64,000 nucleotides of DNA from Piliocolobus tephrosceles (GCF_002776525.5 NC_045446.1:65212288-65276287), one strand, 5' to 3'. Numbered from the stretch's first letter, positions 1 through 12,974 are shown. Notes: generated by a model not told the origin, from the sequence alone. A program made the numbers and translations.

Positions 1-394
1 ACTGGAGCAGAGAGAGTCTTTAAGTCACATGGAGGGTGGTAATATGACCAGATCTGTGTGTCAGAAAGCCTGCTCTGGCCACTTTATGTATGGGAACATG
101 GACACACAAGCAGAGAGATCCGTGAAGAGAATGCTGTGCTCATCCAGAAGAGATCAGATGGTGACATCTGCACCCGGGTCAAGGATGTGGGGATGGAGAG
201 GAGCCAAGGTGTCTAGGGACACCTTCACAACCACCACCTCAGGTTCACAGGGTGAAAAGACTCCACCAGGTGTATAGGGCTTCAAACTCCCTCCCTCTCA
301 CCCTTCTTTCTAAGACAAACTGCTCCACTGATTCTTTTTGTAGGTTATTTATTTATTTATTTATTTTAATCAATAAACAAAAACTGTATATATT
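1..394. other. no gene seen; unique-looking sequence with TTTA repeat
   Basis: No recognisable coding or repeat family up to about 340. An 82-codon open frame at 29-277 has no features I recognise and is probably chance. A short (TTTA)n run at about 346-365 precedes an Alu fragment. Confidence 0.4.
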
Positions 395-540
395 GGCTGG
401 GCTTGGTGGTTCACGCCTGTGATCCTAGTGCTTTGTGGGGCAGAGGCGGGCAGATCACTTGAGCCCAGGAGTTAGAGACCAGCCTGGGCAACATGGCAAA
501 ACCTCATCTCTTTTTATTTAAAAAAAATGAAAAAAAAAAT
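395..540 (+). mobile_element. Alu left-monomer (FLAM-like or truncated AluJ)
   Basis: Matches the Alu left arm from the GGCTGGGC start through the GAGACCAGCCTGGGCAACAT motif and ends in an A-rich stretch. The right arm is absent and the copy is diverged, so it is an old free monomer or a truncated Alu. Confidence 0.7.
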
Positions 541-984
541 TAAAACTCTATATATTTATGGTGTACAGCATGATGTCTTAAAATATGAATACATTGCAGA
601 ATGGCTAAATCAAACTAAGTAACATGTATATGACCTTAAATACTTATTTTTTGGAGTGAGAACACAAAATCTATTCTTTTTCAATTTTGAAGTATACAAT
701 ACATTGTTATTAATTCTAGTCATCATGTTGTACAATAGATCTCTTGGACTTACTCCTCCTGCTTAGCTGAAATTTTGTATCCTTTGATTGATATCTTCCT
801 AATCCACCCACCTTCCCTCCCCCAGTTGCTTCCACTGATTAGGTGCCCCTGTTAAATCATATGATTGAACTCATACATTTCCCTCTGGCCACAGCTAGTT
901 TGGTCCAGAGCCGGCATCTGACAAAAAGCAGCCAACTCCCAGGCTATCCGTGACCTGTGTTCTATGGCCTGGCTTGAAACTATT

Positions 985-2010
985 TAACTTTAAAAAATTA
1001 TGATACCTATACATAACATAATATTTACCATTTAACCATTCTTAAGTGTAGAGCTCAATGGCATTAAGTACATTTACAATGTTGTCCAACCATCACCACT
1101 ATCCATTTCCAGAACTTTGTAGTCATCCCAAACAGAAACTCTGTATTTATAAAACAAGAACTTCCCATACTCCTCTCCCCTCAGCTCCTAGTAACCATTG
1201 TTCTACTATCTGTCCCTACGAATTTGATTATTCTAAGCACCTCATGTAAGTGAAATAATATAATAGTTATCCTTTTGTGTCTGGCTTATTTCCTTTAGCA
1301 TAATGTCTTTAAGGTTCATCTATGTTGTAGCATGTATCAGAATTTCATTCCTTTCCAAGGTTGAATAATATTCCATTTAGTGTATATACCACATTTTGTT
1401 TTTCCATTCATCTGTCATTGGATATTTAGGTTGTTTCTGCCTCTTGATTATTGTGAATAATGCTGCTATGAACATAAGGATAAAAACATCTCTTCAGGAT
1501 CCTGCTTTCAATTCTTTTGGATATATAACCAGAAGTGGAATTACCAGGTCATGTGGTATTTATGTGTTTAATTTCTTGAGGAACTGCCATGTTGTTTTCC
1601 ATAACAGCTGCATCATTTACATTTCTACTAATAATGCACAAGCGTTCCAATTTCTCCACATTCTTATCAACACTTATCATTTTCTGATTTATTTTATTAA
1701 CAATAATTTTATTATTAAATATTTTATTAATTATCATTATAAATTATTATGTCATTATAATAAAATATTAATATTATATAATATATAATATAACATATAC
1801 TAACATAATAAAGTTATTATATGATGTATTAATATAATGATTATTGGTTTTTATTTTATTAATAGTTATTATTAATTATCTGTTGTTATTTATTAATAAT
1901 AGTTATTAATATTATCAGATATGTGATTGGCAAATATTTTCTTCCATTCTATGGATTGTCTTTTCACTCTCTTGATAGTGTCCTTTGATGTACAAAAATT
2001 GAGGCAATTT
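985..2010 (-). mobile_element. L1M 3' end (ORF2 C-terminus and 3'UTR), antisense
   Basis: The plus strand reads as the complement of an old L1 3' end. It shows the oriented landmarks 'ATTCCATTTAGTGTATATACCA' region, 'GTGAATAATGCTGCTATGAA' and 'AGAAGTGGAATTACC', typical of L1 ORF2 antisense. A very AT-rich stretch at about 1680-1915 interrupts it, after which L1-like sequence resumes to 2010. Frames are broken throughout. The 130-codon ORF at 1396-1788 is a by-product. Confidence 0.7.
1680..1915. repeat. AT-rich low-complexity tract
   Basis: Almost entirely A and T, with repeated ATTATTAAT and TATAATAT motifs. It sits inside the antisense L1 fragment. Confidence 0.8.
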
Positions 2011-3795
2011 TTTCTTGGGAAATACGGAGAGACTACCAATTAGCGGGTATAGTTACAAGTGAAAAACGTTGTTGTTGCTATGATTTCATGTCTACTCGTG
2101 ATAAATGTTTAGGAGAAACCACAGGAAATTACTGAGTGAGGGTAGAACTAGCCTGAGATTCCATATCACTACCATTCACTTAACATGTGATTAATTCTTT
2201 GTTTATCTAGAAGGGGAGCTGAAGATGAAAAGATGTCATGATCTGGGGACACAGCAAACCAAAGCCCTGACCTGAAACTGAAACTGGTACCAGAAGGGAG
2301 GTTCTGAGCAGATAAACCCCAGACAGAACTTTGGTAGTAACACAGGAGTACTTTGGGAATTGCTTATTGGGTGGTGGTGGAGTCGACAGTAAAAAATTTC
2401 CCCTCTACATCCTTAGGTTAAATTCTGATAGTGCCTGGAACTCTAGGGCAAGGCGACTTATTAGGCTACCTCCTTTAGACCTTGAGGATGTGGTCCCACT
2501 GACATTTAGACATCAGTTTCAAGGAGCTGGAAATAAATGTCTTGCAAAATTAGTAATGTTTAGATAAAAGAACATGAATCCCAATCCCAGCTGCCCAAGG
2601 TCAGTAAACAAGGAAACTCAGAGCCTTCATATCACCCTGTTTTGGGAAGCCCTTTCTGACCATAGCAGGATCTCTGAGATCACAGAAAGCTGAGTCCAGG
2701 AACAAATCATATCCTTTGTTGAATTGCACCCATTGAGGTCCCATTTACATTGGGTCTTATGCAATGGGAGAATGGTTAACAGTATTGCCTTGATTGACAA
2801 AAACTGGGACTCTAGAAATTGGAATGAGGCTATCTGTGAAGAGCCAACGATGAGGATATTTGTCACCTGGGTTCCCCCTTAACACTTTTCATTGTTCTAC
2901 ATGTCCCTCAATGGACAAACCTGACAGGTCTTCAAGAGGAAATTTGCCATAGGAGAAGGGAATAAGGAGCCTGGGCTTGCCACTTGGGGCAGAAAGAGGA
3001 ATATCTATGACCATACTTTGAGAAAGGGTGGTGGCCCCAGGAACAGCATACCTCTGATAAGGAGAAACTTCTCCACTCAGCCACCCAGTGTCTCTACTTA
3101 GCCACCGTGGGAAACTATGGTGTGCTGAGAATTAAAATAACTACTGCTTTTTACCCAAACAGGTGTGCTAAGGGACACTGCTTGCCTGAGCATAAGCTGC
3201 GTGAGGGGCATGCTCTGCTTCTAGGATATCACGCAGATCTAGATAGCAGAGGCAAATTTCCTGTGTGACTGGTATTGAAAATCAGTGGTGGCAGTGAATT
3301 TTCAAGCAACAAGGATTGAGATGTGAGCGTTTCAGAGTTTTTCTATTGAGGGATATTTCTATCTAAGTTGCTATTTCACCAAAAAGGGCAAGAATAATTC
3401 ATATCCAATAGCCAGCAATGCTAGGGATTTTCAGAAACATCGACAGAAGAGATCCAAGGGAAAAGACAGAGTTTCTTGCTAATCAAATACTTGGAATCTC
3501 CAAGAATCAAAACTGTTTGAATTAATGGCAATGTGACCTCAATTATATTCACAGTCTTGTGAAATTTGGGGTTCACACCTTAAAATTGAATTTAAAAATC
3601 CTATTCTTTTTTTCTATGAATTAAGAAAAAAATTATTATTTGATTACAATGGAGGACTACCTAGGACTATATTTTGAGATTGAGTGTTCTGACTACTGGG
3701 CTTTCTAAATTTTCCATTTTTCCCCTCTATGTTATTGATGTTTATGAGAGAAGATGAAGTTATTTCTTTGAATCAGGGTTTCCTAGCATTCTTTG
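2011..3795. other. no gene seen; unique sequence 3' of OR2AT copy 1
   Basis: About 1.8 kb with no retroelement family or coding segment that I recognise. Short open frames at 2331-2567 (+) and 2627-2866 (-) show no known motif. The last part is the 3' flank of the minus-strand receptor. Confidence 0.4.
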
Positions 3796-3796
3796 G

Positions 3797-4723
3797 CTAC
3801 TGGGGACATGCAATCTTGGTGATGGCTGCTTTGACATCCTTGTTCCTCAGTGTGTAGATGACAGGGTTGAGAACGGGTGTGAGAATGGCAAATACCACAT
3901 TGCTCATGATGTGGAAGTCGAGGGGCAGGTCAGCCCTGTAGGCCACATAGGCTAAGGCAATGGATGAGTAGTAGGTGCCCACCACTAGGAGGTGGGAGCT
4001 GCAGGTGGAGAAGGTTTTGGAGCGTCCTTCTTGGGAGTTGATACGAAGCACCGAGGTCAAGATGTGGGCATAGGAGAGAAACACCAGGAGAAGGGGGAGG
4101 AAGGACACCACCATGGCGATGCAGAAGCCCATGAAGGTCTGGGGGGTAGTGTCAGAGCAGGAGGCCTGGACCACAGAAGCAGTGGTAGATGTGGGCAATG
4201 CTGTCAAATGCCATCTGGGAGGTCCTTACTACTGCTGGGATGGGCAGGAGGAGGGCAGTGAGCCAGGCACTGGTTGCCAAGGCAGCGTTGGTCTGTGGGG
4301 TCATGAGGACAGGGTAGTGCAGTGGGCGGAGATAGCCACATAGCGGTCATAGGCCATGACCACCAGGATGAAGGCTTCTGAGCAGGAGAAGCTGTGGAAC
4401 AGGTACATCTGCAGGAAGCAGGCAGGGAAGCTGAGGAAGCGGTCCCCAAGCAAGAATAGGGACAGCATCTTGGGGACAGTGGTTGTGGTGACAAGAATGT
4501 CCAAGGTGGAGAGGTTGATTAGGAAGAAGTACATGGGCTTGTGGAGGCTGGGCTTTGCCACCACAGCCACCAGGATCAGGGCATTACCCATCAGGATGAG
4601 CATGGAGAGGAGGAGAAAGACAAAGAAAATAGGAGGGAAGAGGCATTTTGGCAGAGAGGGGATGCCCATAAGGTAGAAGATGGTTGAGGAGTCCCCTGAT
4701 CCATTACAAGTGATTGTTTCCAT
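3797..4723 (-). pseudogene. olfactory receptor OR2AT-family pseudogene, copy 1
   Basis: This is a class II (family 2) olfactory receptor, a seven-helix odorant GPCR of sensory neurons, no longer read through. The ATG at 4721-4723 opens a frame with an N-glycosylation sequon (NGS at residues 7-9), the TM1 GN pair, an intact KPMYFF motif at the IC1/TM2 boundary and MAYDRYVAI at the end of TM3. Compared with copy 2, one base is missing at about 4331-4338, and the frame stops at 4301. A second lesion, a 14-bp deletion at about 4175 between two TGTG repeats, removes the CDHLA region and returns to the original frame. TM5-TM7 (KTFSTCSSHL, NPVIY, LRNKD) then read to the stop at 3797. The shifted segment covers TM4 and EC2. 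It may correspond to one of the human OR2AT pseudogenes at 11q13.4, but which one is not decidable here. Confidence 0.9.
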
Positions 4724-7459
4724 GGTGGGTTAAAGCCGGAGGCTCTGAAGTTGAGTACTGGGAACACCTGGGAACCAGGCCCATCTGGAAGCCAAAACAA
4801 CCAGAGATTCTGTAAGGAGAATTACTAAATGATCACTGTATAATAAATAGATGATAGACTCTATCTTATCTCAAAATTCTTCATCCTATCCCAGAATTCT
4901 CTCTTTCCTTTTTAAATCAAGTATGGAAAAAGTACCTACAATATATAAATCAGGTGTTATTTGCTGGATATATAGTAGACAACTTAGTGGGGCTGAAGAA
5001 AGACATTAAGCAATGAATCACATAATTATTTAATTATAATTGTGTTAAGTGCTTTGGAAGAACTTCTAGTGCACTTTAACATGTTCCATATGATTATTTT
5101 GGGGATATCAGATCTCTTAAACCAGAACACCAAGTTCATTTTTCTTTTGGCATTTGCTTTAAGTTTTTTTAAAATGGCATCTTTGTTACCACATTGAATA
5201 GGGAGGGCTGATGTCTCCCAGGTTTACTGCAACATGCTGTCTTTCCATCATAATTATTAACTAGGGAATGGCTCCTTTCTCTCTTGTTTGCTTGGTGCAG
5301 TGGTTCTGCTGTTTCCATCTAAGCTGAGTTCTCTGTATCCTGTCTCTGACTGTGGGGCTCTTTGTTATGTTACAGTGAAGGGAGTGACACTGGAATGCTC
5401 TTGGTAGGAAGAGTCATTCCAGACTGGGTTCCTGATAATGGCTTCTTCCACAGCTGGGCAACAACAGAGAATCCAAGACAGTCTCTGTAACTCCTTTGAG
5501 CTTCCCTCCCTGCTGGCTGCTGCAGCTCAGCTGTGCTCCTGTTTGACTACTGTGTTCCCACTACCCAGCAGGCTTCTCTGCTTCTTTGCTAGTCAGAAAG
5601 TGTCACAGTAACCTGGGAAAACTTGGGAGGCATAATTGATAGAAAAGAACCACCTGGAAATCTGTTTGTAGTAGCTGCTCCGAGTCAAAAGAACCCCTTT
5701 TGGAACCAGGAATGAGTGCTTCAACCCACAGACATGGGGATTTTGAGCTGAAGGAAAGTACTGATTCACCCTCTACTTTAGGCTTGTCTCTTGCGCTAAA
5801 GGACCCCCGGCACAAGTCTTTGTTGACATTTGTATTACTGTCTCATTAATCCCAATGATTCAGGAGCAGTTTCCACTATTTTTCCCAAGTCACTTCTAAT
5901 TTCCCATTCCTCTAATGAAATATCTCTCATGGATAAAATCACTAATGTAAAAAATGGAAAAGATGTTTATTTTCAAGTCCAAATAATTTATCCCCCATAG
6001 TCCAGAGGCTGCTCACAGAAAGGCTAGGGGCTTTCCCGGGTGCCACGGACAGCTGGCTGCAGAGCCAGAAACACTGCCAGGACAGGGTTCTTTCTTCTAT
6101 ACATGTTTCCTGAAGAATACAGAAGTCCAAGTTTCTAAGGGGAAGTCTTTTAAGACAAAGGTTTCTATTTCCCTTTTTTGTTTTCTAGTTGATAACATCA
6201 AACAAAACTAAATTTCAAATTTTCCTCTGGGTTTCTATACGGTAGGTACTAAATCACTGTCTAGCAATGCAAATGCTCCTTTAAAATAATGTCGCAAGAT
6301 CTGGCAAGAGTGAACTTGCTTTGTCCCAAGTTGAGAAGGTTATCCCTCAGTTAACCAGAACCCTGTCCCAACAGATTCAGTAGCTAGGTTTTCCTCATAC
6401 CCAAAGCGGGCAACTGCACTTCCCTGGACATTGCTGCACTCAGAGAGTGAGTCATGGGCTGACTGTCCCCACGTTAGGCTGAGTTGGGGGTCTGAGGGAC
6501 AGAAACTCAGAAGGTCAAAGCTAGAGGGGCCCTTGGAGGCCATGCAGTCCAGCTGCCCCTCCTCCTCTCTCCTGTATCCACTGCTTTGCAGAAGGAGACA
6601 TGGATGCTGAGACCCCCTGGTGGAGAGACAGCCTGAGGCTTTTCTCAGCCAGGTGGTGCTGGACTACCCAACACGCAGACCAGGTTTGGGTCACCAGCAA
6701 AGCAGAGGCACCAAAAATACTTACGGAGAGAATTTAAGATGTATTATTTCAAAGCACCATTCAACTAGTCCATCATAGGAAATATCAGAATTTGGCTGGA
6801 CTTTCTGTACAATTTAGAGTTATTTTATTTTGAATTACTTGCTATCTCTAAGTAATGCAGCCCTGTGCTTAGGGCTAAGAGGACACTGTTTCCCAGGGCA
6901 CAGAACTTGTCCAGCAGACCTTTCCAGTTAGGTTTGTCTATGAGTCAGTTACAGTGCTGGTGGGGAGAGAGAAGGACAGAAAAACTGATCACCCGAATGT
7001 CATCCTGCACTTGCTGTACATCATCTCTCCCCATCAGACAGCCCTGCAAGGAAGTGCTTATGCCCCTTCAACTAATGAAGAAACTGAGGTTCAGAGAAGG
7101 CCAGGCCCTCCTTCAGGGTCACAGCTGGTGAGGGGTGAGAGCACAGGCTGCACCTGGAACCTGGCAGCCCACAGTCCTGCCTCCTGGGCCAGCTCTGACA
7201 CTCTCTTTCTGTGACTGTGGGTCTCTGAGTCTTGATTTTCTCATCCATACAGTGAGGGGTTTGAGGAAATCATCTCTGAGAGGTTTCCAATTCAATGAGC
7301 CATTTTCTGAGTGTCCCTCTGTGTTTTGCAGAGTGGGGGTTCAGGACAGATGTCACATGACTCACGCCTCTAAGGGAGAGGATGAGGGCTCTCGCACTGA
7401 GGGAACACCGCAGCAGAACCGGGTTCTTGACCTTCATTATGCCATGTGCACCTTAGTGG

Positions 7460-7600
7460 TTATGTGTGTGGGCTCAGGAGTCAATCCCTGCTTCTAACTC
7501 CAGCTGTGTGACATTGAGCAAGTCACTTTCCCCTCTCTGAGCCTTTTGCCCCTGATCTGTGACCTCATGGGGTTTTCTTTATGTAGAGAATGCTTAGATA
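7460..7600 (+). repeat. MIR
   Basis: Contains the conserved MIR core: 'CTGTGTGACATTGAGCAAGT', followed by CTTTCCCCTCTCTGAGCC. The copy is diverged, as expected for an ancient tRNA-derived SINE. Confidence 0.7.
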
Positions 7601-8187
7601 TGCTTACAAAGAGCCTGGAACATGGAAGAGCAAAAAGTTTGCTAGTGTTTCCAGTGGTTCCTGCTGTCATCAGCCTTTTCTCCCTGCAGGGAGGCCTTGG
7701 CCAAGAAGATTTGAATCCCGTCTGTGAGTGCATTCATTGCCCAGGCCTGTCAGGATATCTGGCCAAAGGTTTCACAGCCCAGGCATGCACCTGGATCCCA
7801 GGCACCTTCCAACCTGGATCCTGGGTGCCTGCTCTGTGCATACTAAATCTGCCTTCCTGACCTCTGGCCCAGGTTTGTAGTCCCTGGACACCCTGTCCCT
7901 GTCTTCCCATCCCAGATTTCTCTGCCTATCTCTGGGCACCCCATCTCCAGCAACGTTCACCTGTTGAGCCTGCTGCACACTGGTATCTCCTGCGTTCCTC
8001 CATGCGAGACCTTGGAGGAGGCTAGGGCTGAGCCGTGGCCCATTAAACCCTCAGGCCCCTCTTTTCTGGCAGGCCTCCTGGGGTACTTTCTCTCAATGGT
8101 GCTTCCATGGTACGCCACACTCACCATCCCTCAGGGATCAACTCCGTGGCATCTCCTTCAGCTTGTATGTGATAGAAGTAGTATTTA

Positions 8188-8487
8188 GGCTGGGTGCAGT
8201 GGCTCAAGCCTGTAATCCCAGCACTTTGGGAGGCCGAGACGGGCGGATCACAAGGTCAGGAGATCGAGACCATCCTGGCTAACCCCGTGAAACTCCGTCT
8301 CTACTAAAAATTACAAAAAACTAGCCGGGCGAGGTGGAGGGCGCCTGTAGTCCCAGCTACTCGGGAGGCTGAGGCAGGAGAATGGCGGGAACCCGGGAGG
8401 CGGAGCTTGCAGTGAACTGAGATCCGGCCACTGCACTCCAGTTTGGACGACAAAGCGAGACTCCATCTCTAAAAAAAAAAAAAAAAA
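8188..8487 (+). mobile_element. AluY, Old World monkey type
   Basis: Full-length Alu with a 17-base A tail. Target-site duplication AGAAGTAGTATTT occurs at 8174-8186 and 8490-8502. It carries GAGACGGGCGGATCA and the GATCCGGCCACTG right-arm variant that I associate with Cercopithecidae AluY lineages. Confidence 0.93.
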
Positions 8488-8800
8488 GAAGAAGTAGTAT
8501 TTGTCCCTGGGCTTTGCAAATAATAACAAGATCATTATTAATAGCCCTCAAGGGCCCAAAACTTTACACCAATGGTGTAGCCTTTATTCTCATTATCCTC
8601 TCTTATCCTCACAATAGCAGAGAAGACAGGAATTAACAATAGGGTATACAGTAAGTCCAAGAGAAAGAAAACAAGGTCTAGAAAGTGAAACAGCTGGTCC
8701 ATTTTAACATTGATGGCTAGAGGAAGAGCTGGAATTTAGACCTAGGGCTTTATTCCCTGCCTAGTGCCTTGACTGCTGCAACAGAAGTATATAATAATCA

Positions 8801-9489
8801 AGAAGATGGGGCCTGGAGCTATTAAATATTAAACATCCTCCTTTATTGGTTTGCTGGTTTTCCACTTACTTTTCTAAATGTACACAGAAGTGCTAATATG
8901 CACTTCAGAGAAGGGCTTGGTTCCAGAAATACCTCCTCTTCCTCCCATTACATAGTCATAACCCTGTTTTCTCTTTCTAATCAGATGTATTCGTTGTACC
9001 CTTCTTTGCCAGTTAATTCAGTGGCATGGGGAGACCCAAAAGTTCAGGTGGCAATCTCCGCTTCCAGTTCAATGAAATGATTATTTCACTCCTGGTAGAT
9101 CTATTCCATGCTTAGGAACTAAAATACATAAACTGGCAGAATCCAAAGTTAGGGAGGCAGAAGCACGTACTTTGATTCTCCTTTTTTATTTTTTTTCCCC
9201 CAATTCCCTTTCAGGTTCTATGTATTTTAGAACTGGGTTCTTAGGGGCAATAAAAGGAAGCACTCCCACTTCCTACCTTGGTTCTCAGACCTGTGTATTC
9301 TGGCTAGACAGGAAACTGCTCTATATATTGGATACTGGTTACAAGTATGTATTTCAGCTTACAAGACAGCACGCAAGCCCTGAGGTATTATCATTCAGCC
9401 AACACCCAAAACTGAGTCTCAATAAGTTATTCCTCTAGTCTAGCAGGCCGCCTACTTCTGAGTGATGGGCTGCATTATAAGATCAGCGA
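8801..9489. other. no gene seen; unclassified sequence
   Basis: No repeat family or coding region recognised. An open frame at 9172-9438 (+) has no known motif. Confidence 0.35.
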
Positions 9490-10740
9490 TTCCATGGGCA
9501 TGAGACTTACTGCTTCACTTATTTTGCCATAAAATTGATTTTTTTTGTCAAAAACATGGCCATATGGGATAGTATCATGATGAATAAGGCATTTATTAAA
9601 TCACAGAAAATGATAACAGAAGAAACATTGTGAGTAAGAAAGGCAAACTCATATCCAGTATAAGTTTCTATTCCAATAAAGATAAACCACTGCCCCATCA
9701 ATGATGGAAGGGATCTAGTGTGTTCATCCTGTCACCCATAGCTAGCCAGTTTCCTTGGCCAATGGTTCATATCATAGACTCAGTGTTGGTCTTTGTTGCT
9801 GACATATTGGATATACAGCAGAAGCTAAGCCAGACCAGCCTTTATGAATCCATGCACAACTTCACTCCTTGTCACTGTGCCTTTTATTCATTAATCTATT
9901 GAGCAAACACTGAAGCATCTAGGAAAGAGAGTCTAACTGATTTTCATGGATGGATCATCTTGTCTACCTGATTTTGCCTACTCTTATTGATTTTGAAGAG
10001 CTTTTTCTGCCATGATACCCTCTGGTAAATAGTCACATGGCACACAAATATCTTCACAATCTGTACCCATTCTTAGAGGTCTACCACCTTAAATCTTCTC
10101 CATACCTCTTCTCCACCAATCTTCTTTCTAAGTACTTGAATGTCCCAGCAAAACCATTAGCATTTGCCCATACTCTGTTATGGATCCATACCTCTTTCCA
10201 TTTCACTTTTCAGGTGAGATGAACTTACCAGGGTGAAAAAACAGATGCACTGCCAAAGGTTCTGCCTACTGGCAGGATTTACCTTGTTGGCGATCCTTTG
10301 GGGCCCTCCTAAATGGGGCTGCAATGCAGCAGCAGTCCACTCAGGTGGCCCCAGCATATTTTGAAGAAACATTTGTAAACCAGGTTTGAATGTTTTTATT
10401 CGTCAGGGAATTGGTTATAGGGAACTTCCCATGAGATCATATATTGGAGTTGATGGAAAGTTGCCAACACAGCAAGACTGGGTGTCATGGGAGTGTGAGC
10501 TGCCTACTCACTCAATTTAATAGCTCCTTCGAGATCTGCTTCAGCCTAATAGAATAACATTTATTACTTCCATTTGAAGAAGGGATGTTTCTGTACATGT
10601 TCAATTTTATATTTGGTTTGTTCAAATTAATATCCAACTCATAAGGAACAGCGTGGGACTCATATTCATTCAGTGTTCCCCAGTGAGCCATTCGGTCTGC
10701 TCCAGGGCCAGGCACTATTTTTCAGAAGAATAGTTAACTA
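9490..10740 (-). mobile_element. ERV-L-like pol (integrase-region) remnant, antisense
   Basis: Read on the minus strand, about 9519-9701 resembles the start of the integrase core region of ERV-L type endogenous retroviruses, and neighbouring fragments to about 10370 look like adjoining pol sequence. Frames are broken by stops and shifts, and no LTRs are visible next to it. This is an old, defective fragment. Assignment rests on remembered resemblance of the nucleotide sequence, and the outer limits are approximate. Confidence 0.5.
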
Positions 10741-10825
10741 CAGAAAAAAGCACGAATTTGCTCTAAAATTCAAGTGGGCTGTGCTGTGATTCAATAGTGT
10801 ATTTTACCTCAAAAATTCAAAGGGA

Positions 10826-11107
10826 GCCAGGTGTGGTGGCTCATGCCTGTAATCCCAGCACTTTGAGAGGCCGAGGTGGGTGGATCACTTGAAGTCAGGA
10901 GTTCAAGACCAGCCTGACCAACATGGTGAAACCCTGTCCCTACTAAAAAAATAAAAAATTAGCCAGGCATGGTGGCACACACCTGTAATCCCACCTACTT
11001 GGGAGACTGAGGCAGGAGAATCACTTGAACCCAGAAGCGGAGGTTGCAGTGAGCCAAGATTGTGCCATTGCACTCCAGCCTGGGCAACAAGAGTGAAATT
11101 CCATCTC

Positions 11108-11134
<27 letters not shown>
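10826..11134 (+). mobile_element. AluS-like element
   Basis: Full-length Alu with an A-rich tail. Perfect 13-bp target-site duplication AAAATTCAAAGGG at 10812-10824 and 11135-11147. Confidence 0.93.
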
Positions 11135-11138
<4 letters not shown>

Positions 11139-11339
11139 TTCAAAGGGGACTTTTAAGTTTTGAGTGTGATAGTGTGGCTTGTCTGGGACTAAGCTTTCTG
11201 CCAAAAACAACTGTAAAAGCTGGACAATATGTAAAACAATGGTCTGAAGACCTCAGAGAGCCACCAATGGCAGGTCTTGAAGGACTGCAGTCCTTGAGAG
11301 GGGAGTCACATGAGGCTAGTTCCACCTGACTCCAATTTT

Positions 11340-12140
11340 TTTCCTAAGGTATTTCCCAGCTTGCAGGATGGCAAAGTAGAGCCCAATTGGGAAACACAAG
11401 CCCCACTGTTTGGAGTTTAGGTTACCAAAGTGACTGGAACTTAAGAAGCAAATTCTAGGAGAGGATGACAGTGCAGAGAAGGAACACCAAAACCTGTGTA
11501 CAGATTACCTCTTGTCATTGACCAACTCCTAAGGTGCGCATATGCAGGGAAAGACTCAAAGAACCCAGAAGAATACAGCATCTGGGAAGCCAGAGAGCTT
11601 CAGAAAGACTGTAATAGCCACATGATGTTGGAGATTCAGTGGTTGGAGTTTAGCTCCATGCAAATGGAGGGGCCATTGTAAGTACCCCAGAATCTCAGTT
11701 GAGACCCTGGAAATTCCAGGCTTTAGAATTACGGCTAAACACTAAAAGTAATAGCAAAATTGAAATAAACATGACATAATATAGCCTAAAACCAAGCCAC
11801 AACAAGGCAATCCATTAGTACTCTTTGCTAGAAAAATATAACTCTTTCTGGAAAAAACTGAATTATCCAGAGCTTTAAATTTAAAAAATTTTTGACATCA
11901 GGTAACCAATCAAAAAATATGAGTCATGGTTAAAACAAAATAAAATGAAAGATCAAATGAACAAAAACAAGAGGAGAAAAAGAGAGTAGAAGCAAATACA
12001 CAGATAATTCAGATACAGTTATCGGGCAGGGACCTTAAAATAACTATGATTAATAAATATATTACAAAAAAGAGGAAAAGATAAATAAAATATGAGAAAT
12101 GGAGAATTAAAGAGAGAACTAGAATCTATAGAAAGATTCT
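11340..12140 (+). mobile_element. HAL1/L1M ORF1-like fragment
   Basis: A-rich strand resembling the ORF1-side region of HAL1 and old L1M elements, including the segment around 12000-12050 (AATACACAGATAATTCAGAT, then CAGGGACCTTAAAATAACTA). No open frame of useful length remains. Family level is uncertain. Confidence 0.5.
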
Positions 12141-12144
12141 ATAA

Positions 12145-12438
12145 GGCCGGGTACAGTGGCTCACACCCAAAATCCCAGCACTTTGGGAGGCCAAGGTGGG
12201 CGGAGCACCTGAGGTCAGGGGTTAGAGACCAGCCTGACCAACATGGAGAAACCCTGTCTCTACTAAAAATACAAAAATTAGCTAGGCGTGGTGGCATGTG
12301 CCTGTAATCCCAGTTACTCAGGAGGCTGAGGCAGGAGAATCGCTTGAACCCAGGTGGCAGAGGTTGCAATGAGCTGAGATGGCACCATTTCACTCCAGCC
12401 TGGGCAACAAGAGCGAAACTCTGTCTCAAAAAAAAATT
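12145..12438 (+). mobile_element. AluS-like element
   Basis: Starts GGCCGGGT and ends with a short A tail, inserted in the HAL1/L1-like fragment. Both arms are present. Confidence 0.9.
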
Positions 12439-12622
12439 TTTTTTTAAAGAAAAAAGACTACATATGCCTCCAAATCCAGAAAAAAATGCACATTTTTATT
12501 ACTGAGCCCCCTGACATATCTAATGCTTCCCCCCACATATCTTTGGCTTTATACTCTTTGATTGTCTTTCAATGTGTCAGTAATTTTATAAAATAATTAT
12601 TTAGCAAAGAAAATAGAAATAT

Positions 12623-12912
12623 GACTGGGCACGATGACCCATGCCTGTAATTCCAGCACTTTGGGAGGCAGAGGTGGGTGGATCACCTGAGGTCGGGAGT
12701 TTAAGACCAGCCCGACTAACATGGCAAACCCTCATCTCTACTAAAAATGCAAAAATTAGCTGGGTGTGGTGGCGTGACCTGTAGTCCCAGCTACCAGGGA
12801 GGCTAAGACATGAGAATCGCTTAAACCCAGGAAGCAGAGGTTGCAGTGAGCAGAGATCTCACCACTGCAACTCCAGCCTGGGCAACAGTGTGAAACTCTG
12901 TCTCAAAAAAAA
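12623..12912 (+). mobile_element. Alu element
   Basis: Both arms are present with several substitutions and an A tail. Imperfect target-site duplication: AAAGAAAATAGAAATAT before and AAGAAAAGAGAAATAT after. Confidence 0.9.
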
Positions 12913-12974
12913 AGAAGAAAAGAGAAATATAATTCATCTGTTCCTATCAGCATGGTTGCTTGATAATTATTATT

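Larger units (their letters stand above)
4724..8800. repeat. tandem duplication unit 1, noncoding flank
   Basis: This flank, on the 5' side of OR2AT copy 1, aligns by eye with the flanks of copies 2 and 3. About 5040-5140 matches 24985-25075, about 5870-6130 matches 28250-28850, about 6340-6530 matches 29430-29610, 6935-7150 matches 31545-31760, and about 8500-8740 matches 32740-32980 and 56780-56980. It contains MIR remnants (about 7040-7130 and 7460-7600) and no convincing exon. Open frames of 60-120 codons in it lack recognisable protein families. Confidence 0.75.

Noticed and set aside
3797..4207. Separate 136-codon gene starting MTALPTSTTA
   Set aside because: It is the second half of OR2AT copy 1. 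The ATG is internal and created by the frameshifted segment.
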